DNA of 64,000 nucleotides from Candidatus Schekmanbacteria bacterium RIFCSPLOWO2_02_FULL_38_14 (GTDB taxonomy: Bacteria; Schekmanbacteria; GWA2-38-11): positions 7,260 to 71,259 of the forward strand of contig MGDH01000021.1 of assembly GCA_001790855.1 (NCBI GenBank), written 5' to 3'. Positions 34,960-43,629 of the stretch are shown piece by piece. The translations under genes were made by a program, and so were the position numbers. The notes under the pieces were generated by a model. That model was not told the origin of the DNA. It worked only from the letters and a program-made list of their open reading frames with translations, and did not search any database. The first letter of the stretch is position 1, and each line of letters starts with the position of its first letter.

Positions 34960-37272
34960 TTAAATAACCTGTTTAATTTCTTCATCCGCTTCTCTTTGAA
35001 TGAGAGGTTTAATGTCTGATGGTAATTTATTTATAATATAATTAAATGATTCAGGATCGCCACCAAATCTCAGAGCTATCTGAGATCCTACCCCTTCATA
35101 ACAAAACGCTCTATAATGAGGCGGAATTATTTTTAAAAAATCTGAACAATTTTTGAAATTGAAGCCATATTTCTCGGCAACTGATCGGCCAAGACCTTTG
35201 TAAAAACCGTCCTTGTTGAATCCAGCAATGCTATCTGAGATTTCTTTTATCATATGAACAAGTTGCTGATTTGTAAAACCAACAGATATAACATAATCTT
35301 CATAAAAAAAGATTGATTCACCAAGACCTTCGCAAAGAAATACTTTAGAACTTTCAGGAAAAAGTTTTACTAATTTATTAAACTTGGTGATATCGTAATC
35401 TGAAAACTTGAAAAGCAGATATCCTATCCCTTTGCAAACACCGGGTTTTTCATATTCTTTCAAACCATTTACAGTAGCAATAACTTCTTCAATATTTTTA
35501 CTCTTTTTCAAGATATATCCTCCCATCAATGGATAGAATAATTTCTTGTGTTTTATATCAATAGCATCTACAATTTTAATTATATCTATATTAATTCCTG
35601 CTTCTTTTTCTAAAACCTTAGCCATGCCGAGAAAAGCATAGGATTGAATGTTTGGAGGAAGTTTATTTTCTATTCTATAGATTGATGGCTTCCATTGGTT
35701 ATATACAGAGTTAGAACTGATTGAATAACCAATTCCTTCATAATAATAAGATCTATCTATTGGTTCAATTTTGCTTAATTTTTTTTGTAATATTTCGTGT
35801 TTTTCAAAATGCTTTTTAAAAATAAGACCTCTTCCACCGATTTCCCTGCCTAATGCATAATAATAGTAGTGTTTATAATCCTGATCTATTTTTTCTGCTG
35901 ACTCTTTATATTTATTTAGATCATTTCTAAATCTTTTTTGAACCGATAGTCCCTGGGCTTCATAAGAAAAACCTTCAAGACTGAAAAAATTGAATTTCCC
36001 AAACTTTGAAACAGATATATTGCTGAAAAAACCTAATGTTATTAATGAGACGAGGGTTCCGTAGCCGAGAATTTTAATTATTATTTTTTTATCATCAGTT
36101 AATCGTGAAAGAAAAAGAGCAATTACTATGAAAAAAATATAGTAAAGAGGAGTTATATATCTATGCGAGTCATAAATACTTGGCTCGAAATTAAATGGTA
36201 AAGTTTCTTTAGAAGAAAGCAAATACATTAATGAAAAAAATATAAAATTTGCCACAAAGAAAATATCCTTCGATATTTCATTAGGATAGATTTTAATTTT
36301 TTTTAATAGACTCAAATATTTTATATTTTTTATAATTAGAAAGAGAAAAGATAGAAATAATATTAGGGAACAAAAAACGCGAATTATTATATTGAGGTAT
36401 GGTGTCTTAATATAGGAAAAATAAAACAAAAAAGGAATATCATAAAACAAATATTTAAGTAGCTTTGTTTGTAAAGTATGCTGCCCCGCTACGCCGGTAG
36501 CTCTTAATTTAATAATGTCTAACCCCCTAAAAGAGTGAGTTGAATTGTAATATATCAAAGGAGTTAATCCTGACACAAGGGACACACAAAATATTATGAA
36601 ATGCTTTTTTAAAAAAAATATTTTATCAAATAAGAACCAGAAAAAAATACATGTCAGTAAGGAATATATATATATATAAGCAAAAAATATAGAAAAAGCT
36701 GATATCGCTCCCAAAATAACTAACCAAATATAGGTTTTGTTTTTTTCTTCAGAGGATTCTTTTTGTTCATGGAAAAAAATCTCAAAAAAAATAAATGTAG
36801 TGACAATGGAGAAGAAAATTGATTCGCAGTGATTTCCTCTGGTTACTACGGATGAACCTGCATAATGAGGTGGAGGAAAAATAAAAAGGAGGGAAGCAAA
36901 ACTTGCTGTTTTAAGACCAAAATGTTTATTCAAAAAAACAAAAACTAATATTAAGCTTCCCAAAGATAGTGTAAGAGCAACAAGTTTTAGCGCACCATAC
37001 GAACTTCCAAAGACTAAGAAAAAAGGGACTGCAAAAATTCCAGAGATTAAAGTTCCTCCTGCGTATGGGTCCTGCAAATAATCAAATAGAGGCATTTTTA
37101 GTCCCATTAAAATCTCTCTTGCAACAGTACCGATATATAATTCATCATTAGTAATTCTAAAAGGATAAGAGTAGATTAATTGGAGTCTAGTCATAAGAAA
37201 AAGAATAGAGAATATAGAAAGTAAAATTTTATCCCTTGTCTTATGGTTTATTTTCGGACTATAAAAGTTCAT
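34960..37272 (-). CDS. Large membrane glycosyltransferase fused to an eight-copy repeat domain
   Basis: Protein of 770 residues. Residues 1-420 are a polytopic GT-C/PMT-like module with the acidic loop motif ITNDELYIGTVAREIL (about 40-55) and PPPHYAGSSVVTRGNHCES. Residues 465-770 are soluble and built of about eight degenerate units of 33-45 residues. Each is marked by an aromatic-Gly text: YYYALGREI (470), YYYEGIGYSI (509), YAFLGMAKVL (545), FYPLMGGYIL (579), VCKGIGYLLF (612), FLCEGLGESI (645), FYKGLGRSVA (690), FCYEGVGSQI (723). I do not recognise this repeat as a named family; a helical solenoid is likely. It may bind the acceptor or partner on the far side of the membrane. Substrate unknown. 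Confidence 0.7.
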   Translation of the reverse strand: MNFYSPKINHKTRDKILLSIFSILFLMTRLQLIYSYPFRITNDELYIGTVAREILMGLKMPLFDYLQDPYAGGTLISGIFAVPFFLVFGSSYGALKLVALTLSLGSLILVFVFLNKHFGLKTASFASLLFIFPPPHYAGSSVVTRGNHCESIFFSIVTTFIFFEIFFHEQKESSEEKNKTYIWLVILGAISAFSIFFAYIYIYSLLTCIFFWFLFDKIFFLKKHFIIFCVSLVSGLTPLIYYNSTHSFRGLDIIKLRATGVAGQHTLQTKLLKYLFYDIPFLFYFSYIKTPYLNIIIRVFCSLILFLSFLFLIIKNIKYLSLLKKIKIYPNEISKDIFFVANFIFFSLMYLLSSKETLPFNFEPSIYDSHRYITPLYYIFFIVIALFLSRLTDDKKIIIKILGYGTLVSLITLGFFSNISVSKFGKFNFFSLEGFSYEAQGLSVQKRFRNDLNKYKESAEKIDQDYKHYYYYALGREIGGRGLIFKKHFEKHEILQKKLSKIEPIDRSYYYEGIGYSISSNSVYNQWKPSIYRIENKLPPNIQSYAFLGMAKVLEKEAGINIDIIKIVDAIDIKHKKLFYPLMGGYILKKSKNIEEVIATVNGLKEYEKPGVCKGIGYLLFKFSDYDITKFNKLVKLFPESSKVFLCEGLGESIFFYEDYVISVGFTNQQLVHMIKEISDSIAGFNKDGFYKGLGRSVAEKYGFNFKNCSDFLKIIPPHYRAFCYEGVGSQIALRFGGDPESFNYIINKLPSDIKPLIQREADEEIKQVI

Positions 37273-37342
37273 AAATATTTCTTATAGTTAACTCATAACA
37301 TTAACTTATTTGAAGTTAAATAATAAAATAAATAGATAAATG

Positions 37343-37376
37343 CAGTAAACTACCATCGACCTTGTAGGGGGCTTTA
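37343..37376. repeat. Short hairpin repeat, copy 2
   Basis: CAGTAAACTACCATCGACCTT...GGGGGCTTTA, related to 32412-32446; the central palindrome is degenerate here. About 70 bp upstream of the 770-residue transferase gene. Confidence 0.45.
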
Positions 37377-37438
37377 ATCATACGGCAAGACTTCGGACAT
37401 TTTCCTTAGTCTTGTCTAAGAACTAACTAAAACAATTT

Positions 37439-38596
37439 TTATCCCTTTGCAAGCAAACCATAAAGCATTCCTTTCTTTAAAGTAATCGCCCCATCAGGAC
37501 ATACTTCCTGACAGCAGTAACAGCGTATACAGGGATTGTAGTCAATTACTGCACCATTTCTACCAAGCGTTATGGCATTTGCAGGGCAGTTTTCAACGCA
37601 GGTATTGCACTTCGTGCATTTTTTAGGTTTCACAACAGGCTTTGCAGTTGTTCTGCTTCTGAATGTTTTTATTATAAACCTGAAAAGAGGGCTTGTTGAG
37701 ACATCTGATTCAAGCACCCGAAAGTCTTTTATCAGGAATTTTTCTACCTTTTCACCGAGGATTTCAATATTTTCAGGATTTGCAATTCCTCTTCCCTGTT
37801 CTTCTGCAAGCTTGCAGGTGGTGAGGGAATAGGGACTTCTGCTGACAATCTGGCATGCAACAGAGTCAACTGCAACTCCATCAACTCCGGCAATTATTGC
37901 TCCTATTTTTCTTGGATTTCCGCTTCCTGGTCCATTGCCGTCCATACCAACAACTCCATCCATTATGTTTATGACAATTCTTGGTTTTATTAGTGTGTAG
38001 AGGTCAACAATCATCTGGCTGAATTCCTGCCTGTGAGGTACACGCATATGAAGCTGACCTTTTAACAACCCTGGGATACATCCAAAAAGGTTTTTAAGGC
38101 TTCCTGTAAGAAGTGCAAGACCGTGGGTTTTTAATTTTGGCAGGTTTATAATTACATCAACTTTTGACAATTCTCCTGTAATGGTGAATTTTTTAAAAGC
38201 GTGTGCATCAGGATTTGTTACATCTATCCGCGAAGAGTTGAAATGAAGAATCTGAATTCCTGTTTCATCAGCTACCTGTTTTATTCCGGCAGTAGTTAAA
38301 ATTTTTATATATTTTTCGTAATTATTATTTCCTTCAGATGCGGGGCTATCGCCAATTATGGAGGTTGCGCCTGCCTCTTTCACCAGATTTATCATTCCCC
38401 TGACAATGGTTGGATGAGTTGTTACGGCTTTTTCGGGCTCTTTCCCTGAGAGAAGGTTTATTTTGAGAAGTACTTTCTGTCCGGGTTTGATGAATTTATT
38501 GATTCCGTCAAGAAGGTCAAAAGCCTTTTTTAATGAAGCGTCAACAAGGCTCTGATCATATTCCCTACACTCTACCAATGCTACAGAAGTTTTCAT
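37439..38596 (-). CDS. DUF362 protein with two 4Fe-4S ferredoxin motifs
   Basis: Protein of 385 residues. The first 290 form a DUF362 domain (VLLKINLLSGKEPEKAVTTHPTI..., DVIINLPKLKTHGLALLTGSLKN), the rest a ferredoxin domain with two CxxCxxCxxxC(P) sets (CTKCNTCVENCP and CIRCYCCQEVCP). A role in electron transfer is expected; specific partners are unknown. It begins 2 bases after the stop of hisC on the same strand, so the two are co-transcribed. Cytoplasmic, no signal peptide. Confidence 0.85.
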   Translation of the reverse strand: MKTSVALVECREYDQSLVDASLKKAFDLLDGINKFIKPGQKVLLKINLLSGKEPEKAVTTHPTIVRGMINLVKEAGATSIIGDSPASEGNNNYEKYIKILTTAGIKQVADETGIQILHFNSSRIDVTNPDAHAFKKFTITGELSKVDVIINLPKLKTHGLALLTGSLKNLFGCIPGLLKGQLHMRVPHRQEFSQMIVDLYTLIKPRIVINIMDGVVGMDGNGPGSGNPRKIGAIIAGVDGVAVDSVACQIVSRSPYSLTTCKLAEEQGRGIANPENIEILGEKVEKFLIKDFRVLESDVSTSPLFRFIIKTFRSRTTAKPVVKPKKCTKCNTCVENCPANAITLGRNGAVIDYNPCIRCYCCQEVCPDGAITLKKGMLYGLLAKG

Positions 38597-38598
38597 TT

Positions 38599-39684
38599 CT
38601 ATTCACCACTTTTTTTATTAATAACTTTTTTCAGGGCTGTCAAGAATTTACGGTTTTCTTCAGGAGTTCCAACTGTTACCCTAAGACAGTTGTTCAACGA
38701 TTGATTCCCTGTAAAACATCTTACAGCGATATCCTCTTTTATCAGTTTGTTATAGACCGTGGAATTATCGTTTTTTGTTTTAAAAAGAATAAAGTTTGCA
38801 TCTGATGGATATGGCAGAATACCGTTATTTTTTTTCATTTCCATAAAGAGAAAGTCTCTTTCTGCTATTGTTGTTCTGATCTGTTTGTTTAAAAGGGAGA
38901 AATTATCGAGAAATATTTTTGCTGCTGCCTGAGTAAAACTGTTTAAGTTATAGGGGAGTCTTACTTTTTCAAGAGTCTCTATCACATCTCTGTTTGCCAG
39001 AGCCATTCCTATTCTCAAACTGCTCATTCCTATTTTTGAAAGAGTTTTGAGAATAATCAGGTTTTTATATTTTTTTATATGCGAGAGAAAACTTCTGTCA
39101 GAAAAATCAGAATAAGCCTCATCAATCACAACAATTGAGCTGGAGTCTTTAAGTATTTCAAATATAGCTTTGCCTGAAAAACATTTCCCTGTTGGGTTAT
39201 TTGGATAACTTAGAAATATAATTTTGGTGCCTTTAGCGGACAGTTTCTTCTTAAAAGCCCTGATATCAATATCAAATTCTTTTGTTAATGGAATTTCAAC
39301 AGGTTTTTGTCCATGGCTTATTGAAATTATTTTATACATTGCAAATGTTGGAACCGGGAAGAGCACTTTCCCTCCGGAGTTTCCGAAGGCTGAAATTATA
39401 TATGATATAATCTCATCTGAGCCGTTGCCAAGAAGGATAGAATTAACAGGGGTATTTAATTTTTTCGAAATGGCTTTTTTCAGCTCTGCAGCTGAAGGGT
39501 CAGGATATCTGTTAAAAGAGAGAAAAGAAGCTTCTTTAATCACCAGTTTCCTGATTTTTGACGGAACAGGAAAAGGGCTTTCGTTAGCATCCAATCTTAT
39601 TCTGCAGTTTGGAACAGAGGCTTGATAGGCTTTTAAGTTTTTAAGCTCGGGCTTTATGAATTTTTGAAGGTTGAATCTGATAAT
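38599..39684 (-). CDS. hisC: Histidinol-phosphate aminotransferase, probable ATT start
   Basis: PLP-dependent aminotransferase converting imidazole acetol phosphate to histidinol phosphate. Motifs: RLDANESPFP, LGNGSDEII, LSYPNNPTGK, VIDEAYSDF, and the cofactor Lys in KTLSKIGMSSLRIG. An ATG/GTG/TTG start would be TTG 39594, inside the conserved RLDANE text, which drops about 30 residues. The same frame is open upstream and reads NLQKFIKPELKNLKAYQA before it, which fits HisC N-termini. The only reasonable start there is ATT at 39684, preceded by AGGG at 6-base spacing. ATT is a rare but known start codon. A sequencing change of a single base in an ATG is the alternative. DUF362 gene follows. 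Confidence 0.8.
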   Translation of the reverse strand: MIRFNLQKFIKPELKNLKAYQASVPNCRIRLDANESPFPVPSKIRKLVIKEASFLSFNRYPDPSAAELKKAISKKLNTPVNSILLGNGSDEIISYIISAFGNSGGKVLFPVPTFAMYKIISISHGQKPVEIPLTKEFDIDIRAFKKKLSAKGTKIIFLSYPNNPTGKCFSGKAIFEILKDSSSIVVIDEAYSDFSDRSFLSHIKKYKNLIILKTLSKIGMSSLRIGMALANRDVIETLEKVRLPYNLNSFTQAAAKIFLDNFSLLNKQIRTTIAERDFLFMEMKKNNGILPYPSDANFILFKTKNDNSTVYNKLIKEDIAVRCFTGNQSLNNCLRVTVGTPEENRKFLTALKKVINKKSGE

Positions 39685-39873
39685 ATTTTTCCCTGTTACG
39701 CTTTTCTAAATTCTGTTATAATTCTTATTTTTATTAAAAACATGCAGTTTGTCAAATAAATTGTTATTAACCCGAAGAATCTGAACTGTTTTTTCTTTTT
39801 ATCTTGTTTTGAAGGAATCAATCTGATAAATCTATTATTTAATCAATGAAATTGCTTCAGGAGAAAGAGATTT

Positions 39874-40527
39874 ATGGAGATAATAAAGGCTTTTATTGAG
39901 ATGGTTCTGCATCTTGACAAGCATCTTTTTGATTTAGTCAGTCAATATGGAACATGGACTTATGCAATTTTGTTCTTAATTATTTTTTGTGAAACAGGAC
40001 TTGTGGTAACACCACTTCTTCCTGGAGATTCGCTTCTCTTTGCCGCAGGCGCAATAGCCGCACTCGGAGCACTCAGATGCGATGTTCTTTTTATAATTCT
40101 CAGCATTGCGGCAATAGCAGGAGATACCGTGAATTACTGGATTGGGCATTTAATTGGTCCAAGCGTTTTTCATAAGGAGAACTCTCGTATTTTTAAAAAA
40201 GAGTATCTTGAAAAAACCCATAATTTTTATGAAAAGTACGGTAGCAAGACCATAATATTGGCAAGGTTTGTTCCGATTGTCCGTACCTTTGCACCTTTTG
40301 TTGCCGGTATTGGAAGCATGACTTACGGGCGTTTCATCAATTACAATATCATTGGAGGAGTTGCCTGGATTGCAGTTTTTATCTTTGGTGGTTATTATTT
40401 TGGAAATATTCCTATCATAAAAAGAAATTTTACGATTGTAATTCTGGCAATCATAGTTATTTCAATTATGCCTGGAGTGATTGAATATTTGCGCCACAGA
40501 TACAGATCATCAAAAGTTCCAAATTAA
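39874..40527 (+). CDS. DedA-family (SNARE-associated) membrane protein
   Basis: Inner-membrane protein of 217 residues. Texts [46 protein letters not shown] and [20 protein letters not shown] are diagnostic of DedA. Members act in undecaprenyl-phosphate or phospholipid recycling, proton homeostasis and envelope integrity. GGAGAAAGAG lies upstream of the ATG. Its 3' end is followed within 20 bases by the truncated radical SAM gene, so the region downstream has been rearranged. Confidence 0.9.
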   Translation: MEIIKAFIEMVLHLDKHLFDLVSQYGTWTYAILFLIIFCETGLVVTPLLPGDSLLFAAGAIAALGALRCDVLFIILSIAAIAGDTVNYWIGHLIGPSVFHKENSRIFKKEYLEKTHNFYEKYGSKTIILARFVPIVRTFAPFVAGIGSMTYGRFINYNIIGGVAWIAVFIFGGYYFGNIPIIKRNFTIVILAIIVISIMPGVIEYLRHRYRSSKVPN

Positions 40528-40546
40528 AACAATCCCAGAATTTTTG

Positions 40547-41110
40547 ATGAGCATACCATTGAAAAATAAAATATTTTTTCTCAAAGATGATGGAAGGGTC
40601 TCTCAAATCTTAGAAGATACAGTTAGTCTTGCTGAAGATTTAGGTGTGGATTCTCTTACTTTCCAGCATTCCATGTTCAGCAATGAAGAGGTGAGAAAAG
40701 AATATGTCGATGGTGTTGAAGCTGACAGGGTTAACCAGATAAATATCCTCGGTTTCACTTATAAGGGTGGAATAAATACAGATTCCATGATTAGACAGAT
40801 TAGGAACATTCAAAAAAGGAAGTTAAAAATACCCGTAGGTTTTTACCCGAGCATAAAAGTAGATGAAATCAAGTTCTGTTATAATGATTTTAATTATGAG
40901 TTCAGAGACAGATGTTTATCAGCATGGAGGAAAGCTGTTATTACTCCAAAAGGGGATATAGGTCCCTGTGTCAACCATCTATTAGACAATATAGGAAATA
41001 AGAGCTTTAATGAAATTTGGAACAGCAAGAGATATAAAGGATTCAGAAAGGAACTGAAAACAAGGGGATTGATGCCATCTTGTCTTAGATGCTGCCTCAG
41101 GGAATATTAA
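40547..41110 (+). pseudogene. Truncated radical SAM enzyme: C-terminal half with SPASM domain
   Basis: About 188 residues from ATG 40547 (an upstream frame begins at 40481 inside the DedA gene). The C-terminus has SPASM-type cysteines: CLSAWRKAVITPKGDIGPC, NIGNKSFNEIWNS, then CLRCCLREY. The N-terminal radical SAM core with the CxxxCxxC cluster is missing, so the protein lacks the catalytic iron-sulfur site. It is most likely a remnant, though translation as a stand-alone accessory protein is not excluded. It is followed by a glycosyltransferase gene. Confidence 0.65.
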
Positions 41111-41154
41111 AAAATCATAATTTAGGAATCATAAATTAGTATTAATGGTGAAAA

Positions 41155-42966
41155 ATGAAGCAAGATTTGAAAGTTAATATAAATTATCAGATCTTCAGTT
41201 TAGTTGTTGCTGTTGTGGCTCTTATCATTTTCATTAAAATCTCTTTCCTGCCAATTGATTCATTTTTATTGAGAAGAACAAACGAGGTTATTTTTTTAAC
41301 AGGGATTTTTTTTATTTCAGTCTTTTTGTCAACAATTTTAAGGTATCAGTTGAGAAAAGCTACAAGGTTTTTAATGGAGATTAGTTATCTGAAGTATATA
41401 TGTATGATAGGCTTTCTTGTTTTCCTTATTTCATCATTCTTTTCAGTCTTTGTTCTTCAAGGAATTCCCCACATTCAGGATGAAACAGTCTATCTTTTTC
41501 AGGCAAAAGTGTTTGCAATGGGAAAACTATATGCTATTCCCAACAAACTTGGAGAGTTCTTCGATTATGAGTTTATAATAAACGAAGGAGGAAAATGGTA
41601 TGGAAAATATTTTTTTGGCTTCCCTCTATTGCTTTCTCTTGGTGTAATTTTAGGCTATCCATTGATAATAAATCCATTAATTGGAGGCATTTCAATAATT
41701 TTTATATCCCTTTTCGGGAGAGAATTTTTAGGAAAAGAAACAGAAAGATTTTTGCCATTACTTTGCCTTTTATCTCCTTTCTATCTTTTTATGTGTGCAA
41801 CACATCTTTCTCATCCGAGCGCACTGCTATTCTCAAGTATTTTTATAATCTATTTTTTAGAATCAATTAAAAAACATTCGTGGAAATACTCTTTTCTTTC
41901 AGGAGCAGCCTTAGGATTTAACTTTAACATAAGACCTTATGATTCTGTCTTGATAGCGGCACCGTTTTTTATCTACGGAATTTATCATTTAATGAAAAAA
42001 GAAATAAAATTGAAACAGGTTGTTTTTTTTATTGCATCTTTTCTTTTTTTCTTCATGCTTTTTTTGCTTTATAATTTTACTCTGACAGGAGATGCTTTTC
42101 AGACTCCGTTCAATAAATATTGCCCTACTGACCGTCTCGGGTTTGGCAAGGAAATCGGACTTCCATATTTAAAGGAGTACGGGCATACTTTTTGGGATGG
42201 TCTTGATAATACAAGAAAAAATTTAAAGCTTATTAGCGAGGGGTTGCTTGGCTGGCCGATTTTAACATTCTTTTTAATAATTGTTCCTTTTCTGTTCAAG
42301 TCTAAAAACAAGTGGGACTGGATATCTCTCTCGTCCTTTTCTGCAGTAGTATTCGGGTATATTTTCTATTATTTTGATGGAATCGCTTTTGGAGCAAGGT
42401 ATTATTTTATAACATTACCAATGCTTCTTGTTCTTACAATCAGAGGGATAACCTTTATTGATGAGCCAATCAAAAAACTGACCCAGAAATATTTTAAATT
42501 ATCACCTTTTTCTGCTGAAAATGTATTGCCAATCATTATCTTTTTTTTAATTTCAAGAAACATAATTTTTTATATTCCAGAAAGAATTGCTGAGTACGGA
42601 AACAGATACTGGAATATAGATAAGGTATTAGAACAAGAAGTAAAAAAGAGCAGTATCCATAATGCGGTAATATTTATAAAATCAGGAAATTTCAGAAAAG
42701 GGGAAGCTGCACCAAATTACTATGGAGCAGGTTTCATGTTGAATTCTCCGCAGCTTGATACTGATATAATTTATGCAAGAGATTTGGGTGATGAAAAGAA
42801 TGAAAAATTAATGAGAGAGTTCAGTAAAAGAAAATATTTCAGATTTATATATGGTAAATCATTAATAACTTCTGAAAGAAATTATATTGTAAACTTATCA
42901 CCTGTCATTTATGAATTGCCAAAACCAGAGATTGGTTCAAAAAACCTTTTTGAATATTTCCCTTAA
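41155..42966 (+). CDS. Polytopic GT39/PMT-like glycosyltransferase
   Basis: Membrane protein of 603 residues, about 11 hydrophobic segments. The first extracytoplasmic loop has the acidic motif HIQDETVYLFQAKVFAMGK, in the place of the catalytic Asp/Glu of GT-C enzymes. GKWYGKYFFGFPLLLSLG follows, and ATHLSHPSALLFSSIF is a later family text. The C-terminal about 80 residues are soluble. Substrate unknown. Neighbours are the SPASM fragment and, converging, a truncated membrane protein whose end lies only 3 bases away. Confidence 0.72.
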   Translation: MKQDLKVNINYQIFSLVVAVVALIIFIKISFLPIDSFLLRRTNEVIFLTGIFFISVFLSTILRYQLRKATRFLMEISYLKYICMIGFLVFLISSFFSVFVLQGIPHIQDETVYLFQAKVFAMGKLYAIPNKLGEFFDYEFIINEGGKWYGKYFFGFPLLLSLGVILGYPLIINPLIGGISIIFISLFGREFLGKETERFLPLLCLLSPFYLFMCATHLSHPSALLFSSIFIIYFLESIKKHSWKYSFLSGAALGFNFNIRPYDSVLIAAPFFIYGIYHLMKKEIKLKQVVFFIASFLFFFMLFLLYNFTLTGDAFQTPFNKYCPTDRLGFGKEIGLPYLKEYGHTFWDGLDNTRKNLKLISEGLLGWPILTFFLIIVPFLFKSKNKWDWISLSSFSAVVFGYIFYYFDGIAFGARYYFITLPMLLVLTIRGITFIDEPIKKLTQKYFKLSPFSAENVLPIIIFFLISRNIIFYIPERIAEYGNRYWNIDKVLEQEVKKSSIHNAVIFIKSGNFRKGEAAPNYYGAGFMLNSPQLDTDIIYARDLGDEKNEKLMREFSKRKYFRFIYGKSLITSERNYIVNLSPVIYELPKPEIGSKNLFEYFP

Positions 42967-42969
42967 CGT

Positions 42970-43416
42970 TTAATTATTTCCTGATATAAACTGTGGCATA
43001 AGTTCTGAGTAATTAGAAAGAAGGTAATCTATTTTATTGTTAAAGTTTACTGCAACATTAAAAAAGCTTGTTGAGCTTTCTTCAGTGATTCTAAAACTCA
43101 GAAAGAGTATTCCTTCCTTATATAAAAAAGCAATACTCATCAAAAACAGGAAACTTAACAATACCAATGTTGTAAGGGTTAACAGCTCTTTTTTCAGTGA
43201 AAGAATATTTTTATAGACTGAAAAGAGATAGTAGACAAATGAAAGATAAATCAGGAAAACAAAAAATGGAAACCATAGCTTACTATAAGTTCCAAGTGGA
43301 GAATATTTCCAGTTCCATTCTTCAGGACCAGTGAGCAAAGGAGAAAAGTTATATGAAATAAGCAGTAGTAAAATTAATGTTAAAGAGGAAGAAAAAAAAC
43401 AGGAAAAACCGTTCAC
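42970..43416 (-). pseudogene. N-terminal fragment of a membrane glycosyltransferase
   Basis: A 148-codon frame with GTG start: four hydrophobic segments, an extracytoplasmic TGPEEWNWKYSP text and a second loop ending in LMPQFISGNN, then a stop. The pattern looks like the start of a larger GT-C family enzyme that has been cut off near residue 148. The stop is 3 bases from the end of the neighbouring convergent gene, so the junction coincides with that gene's end. Could be a small membrane protein, but truncation is more likely. Confidence 0.5.
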
Positions 43417-43629
43417 CTTTTATTTTATCTGAATTTTTTTCCATGAAATATCCTGTAAGTTTTTATCAGGTAGACTGTGTTCCTGTCAATGATTTAGACT
43501 CAGATATTGTTCTGTCATGATATTTTTGTTTGAACTAAAAAAGAATATCTGATATTAATATTTTCTGTTGAATATGTTTATCAGAAATTTAAACTTGAAA
43601 CTGAATATTGTTATTAAGGAGGTTTTTAA

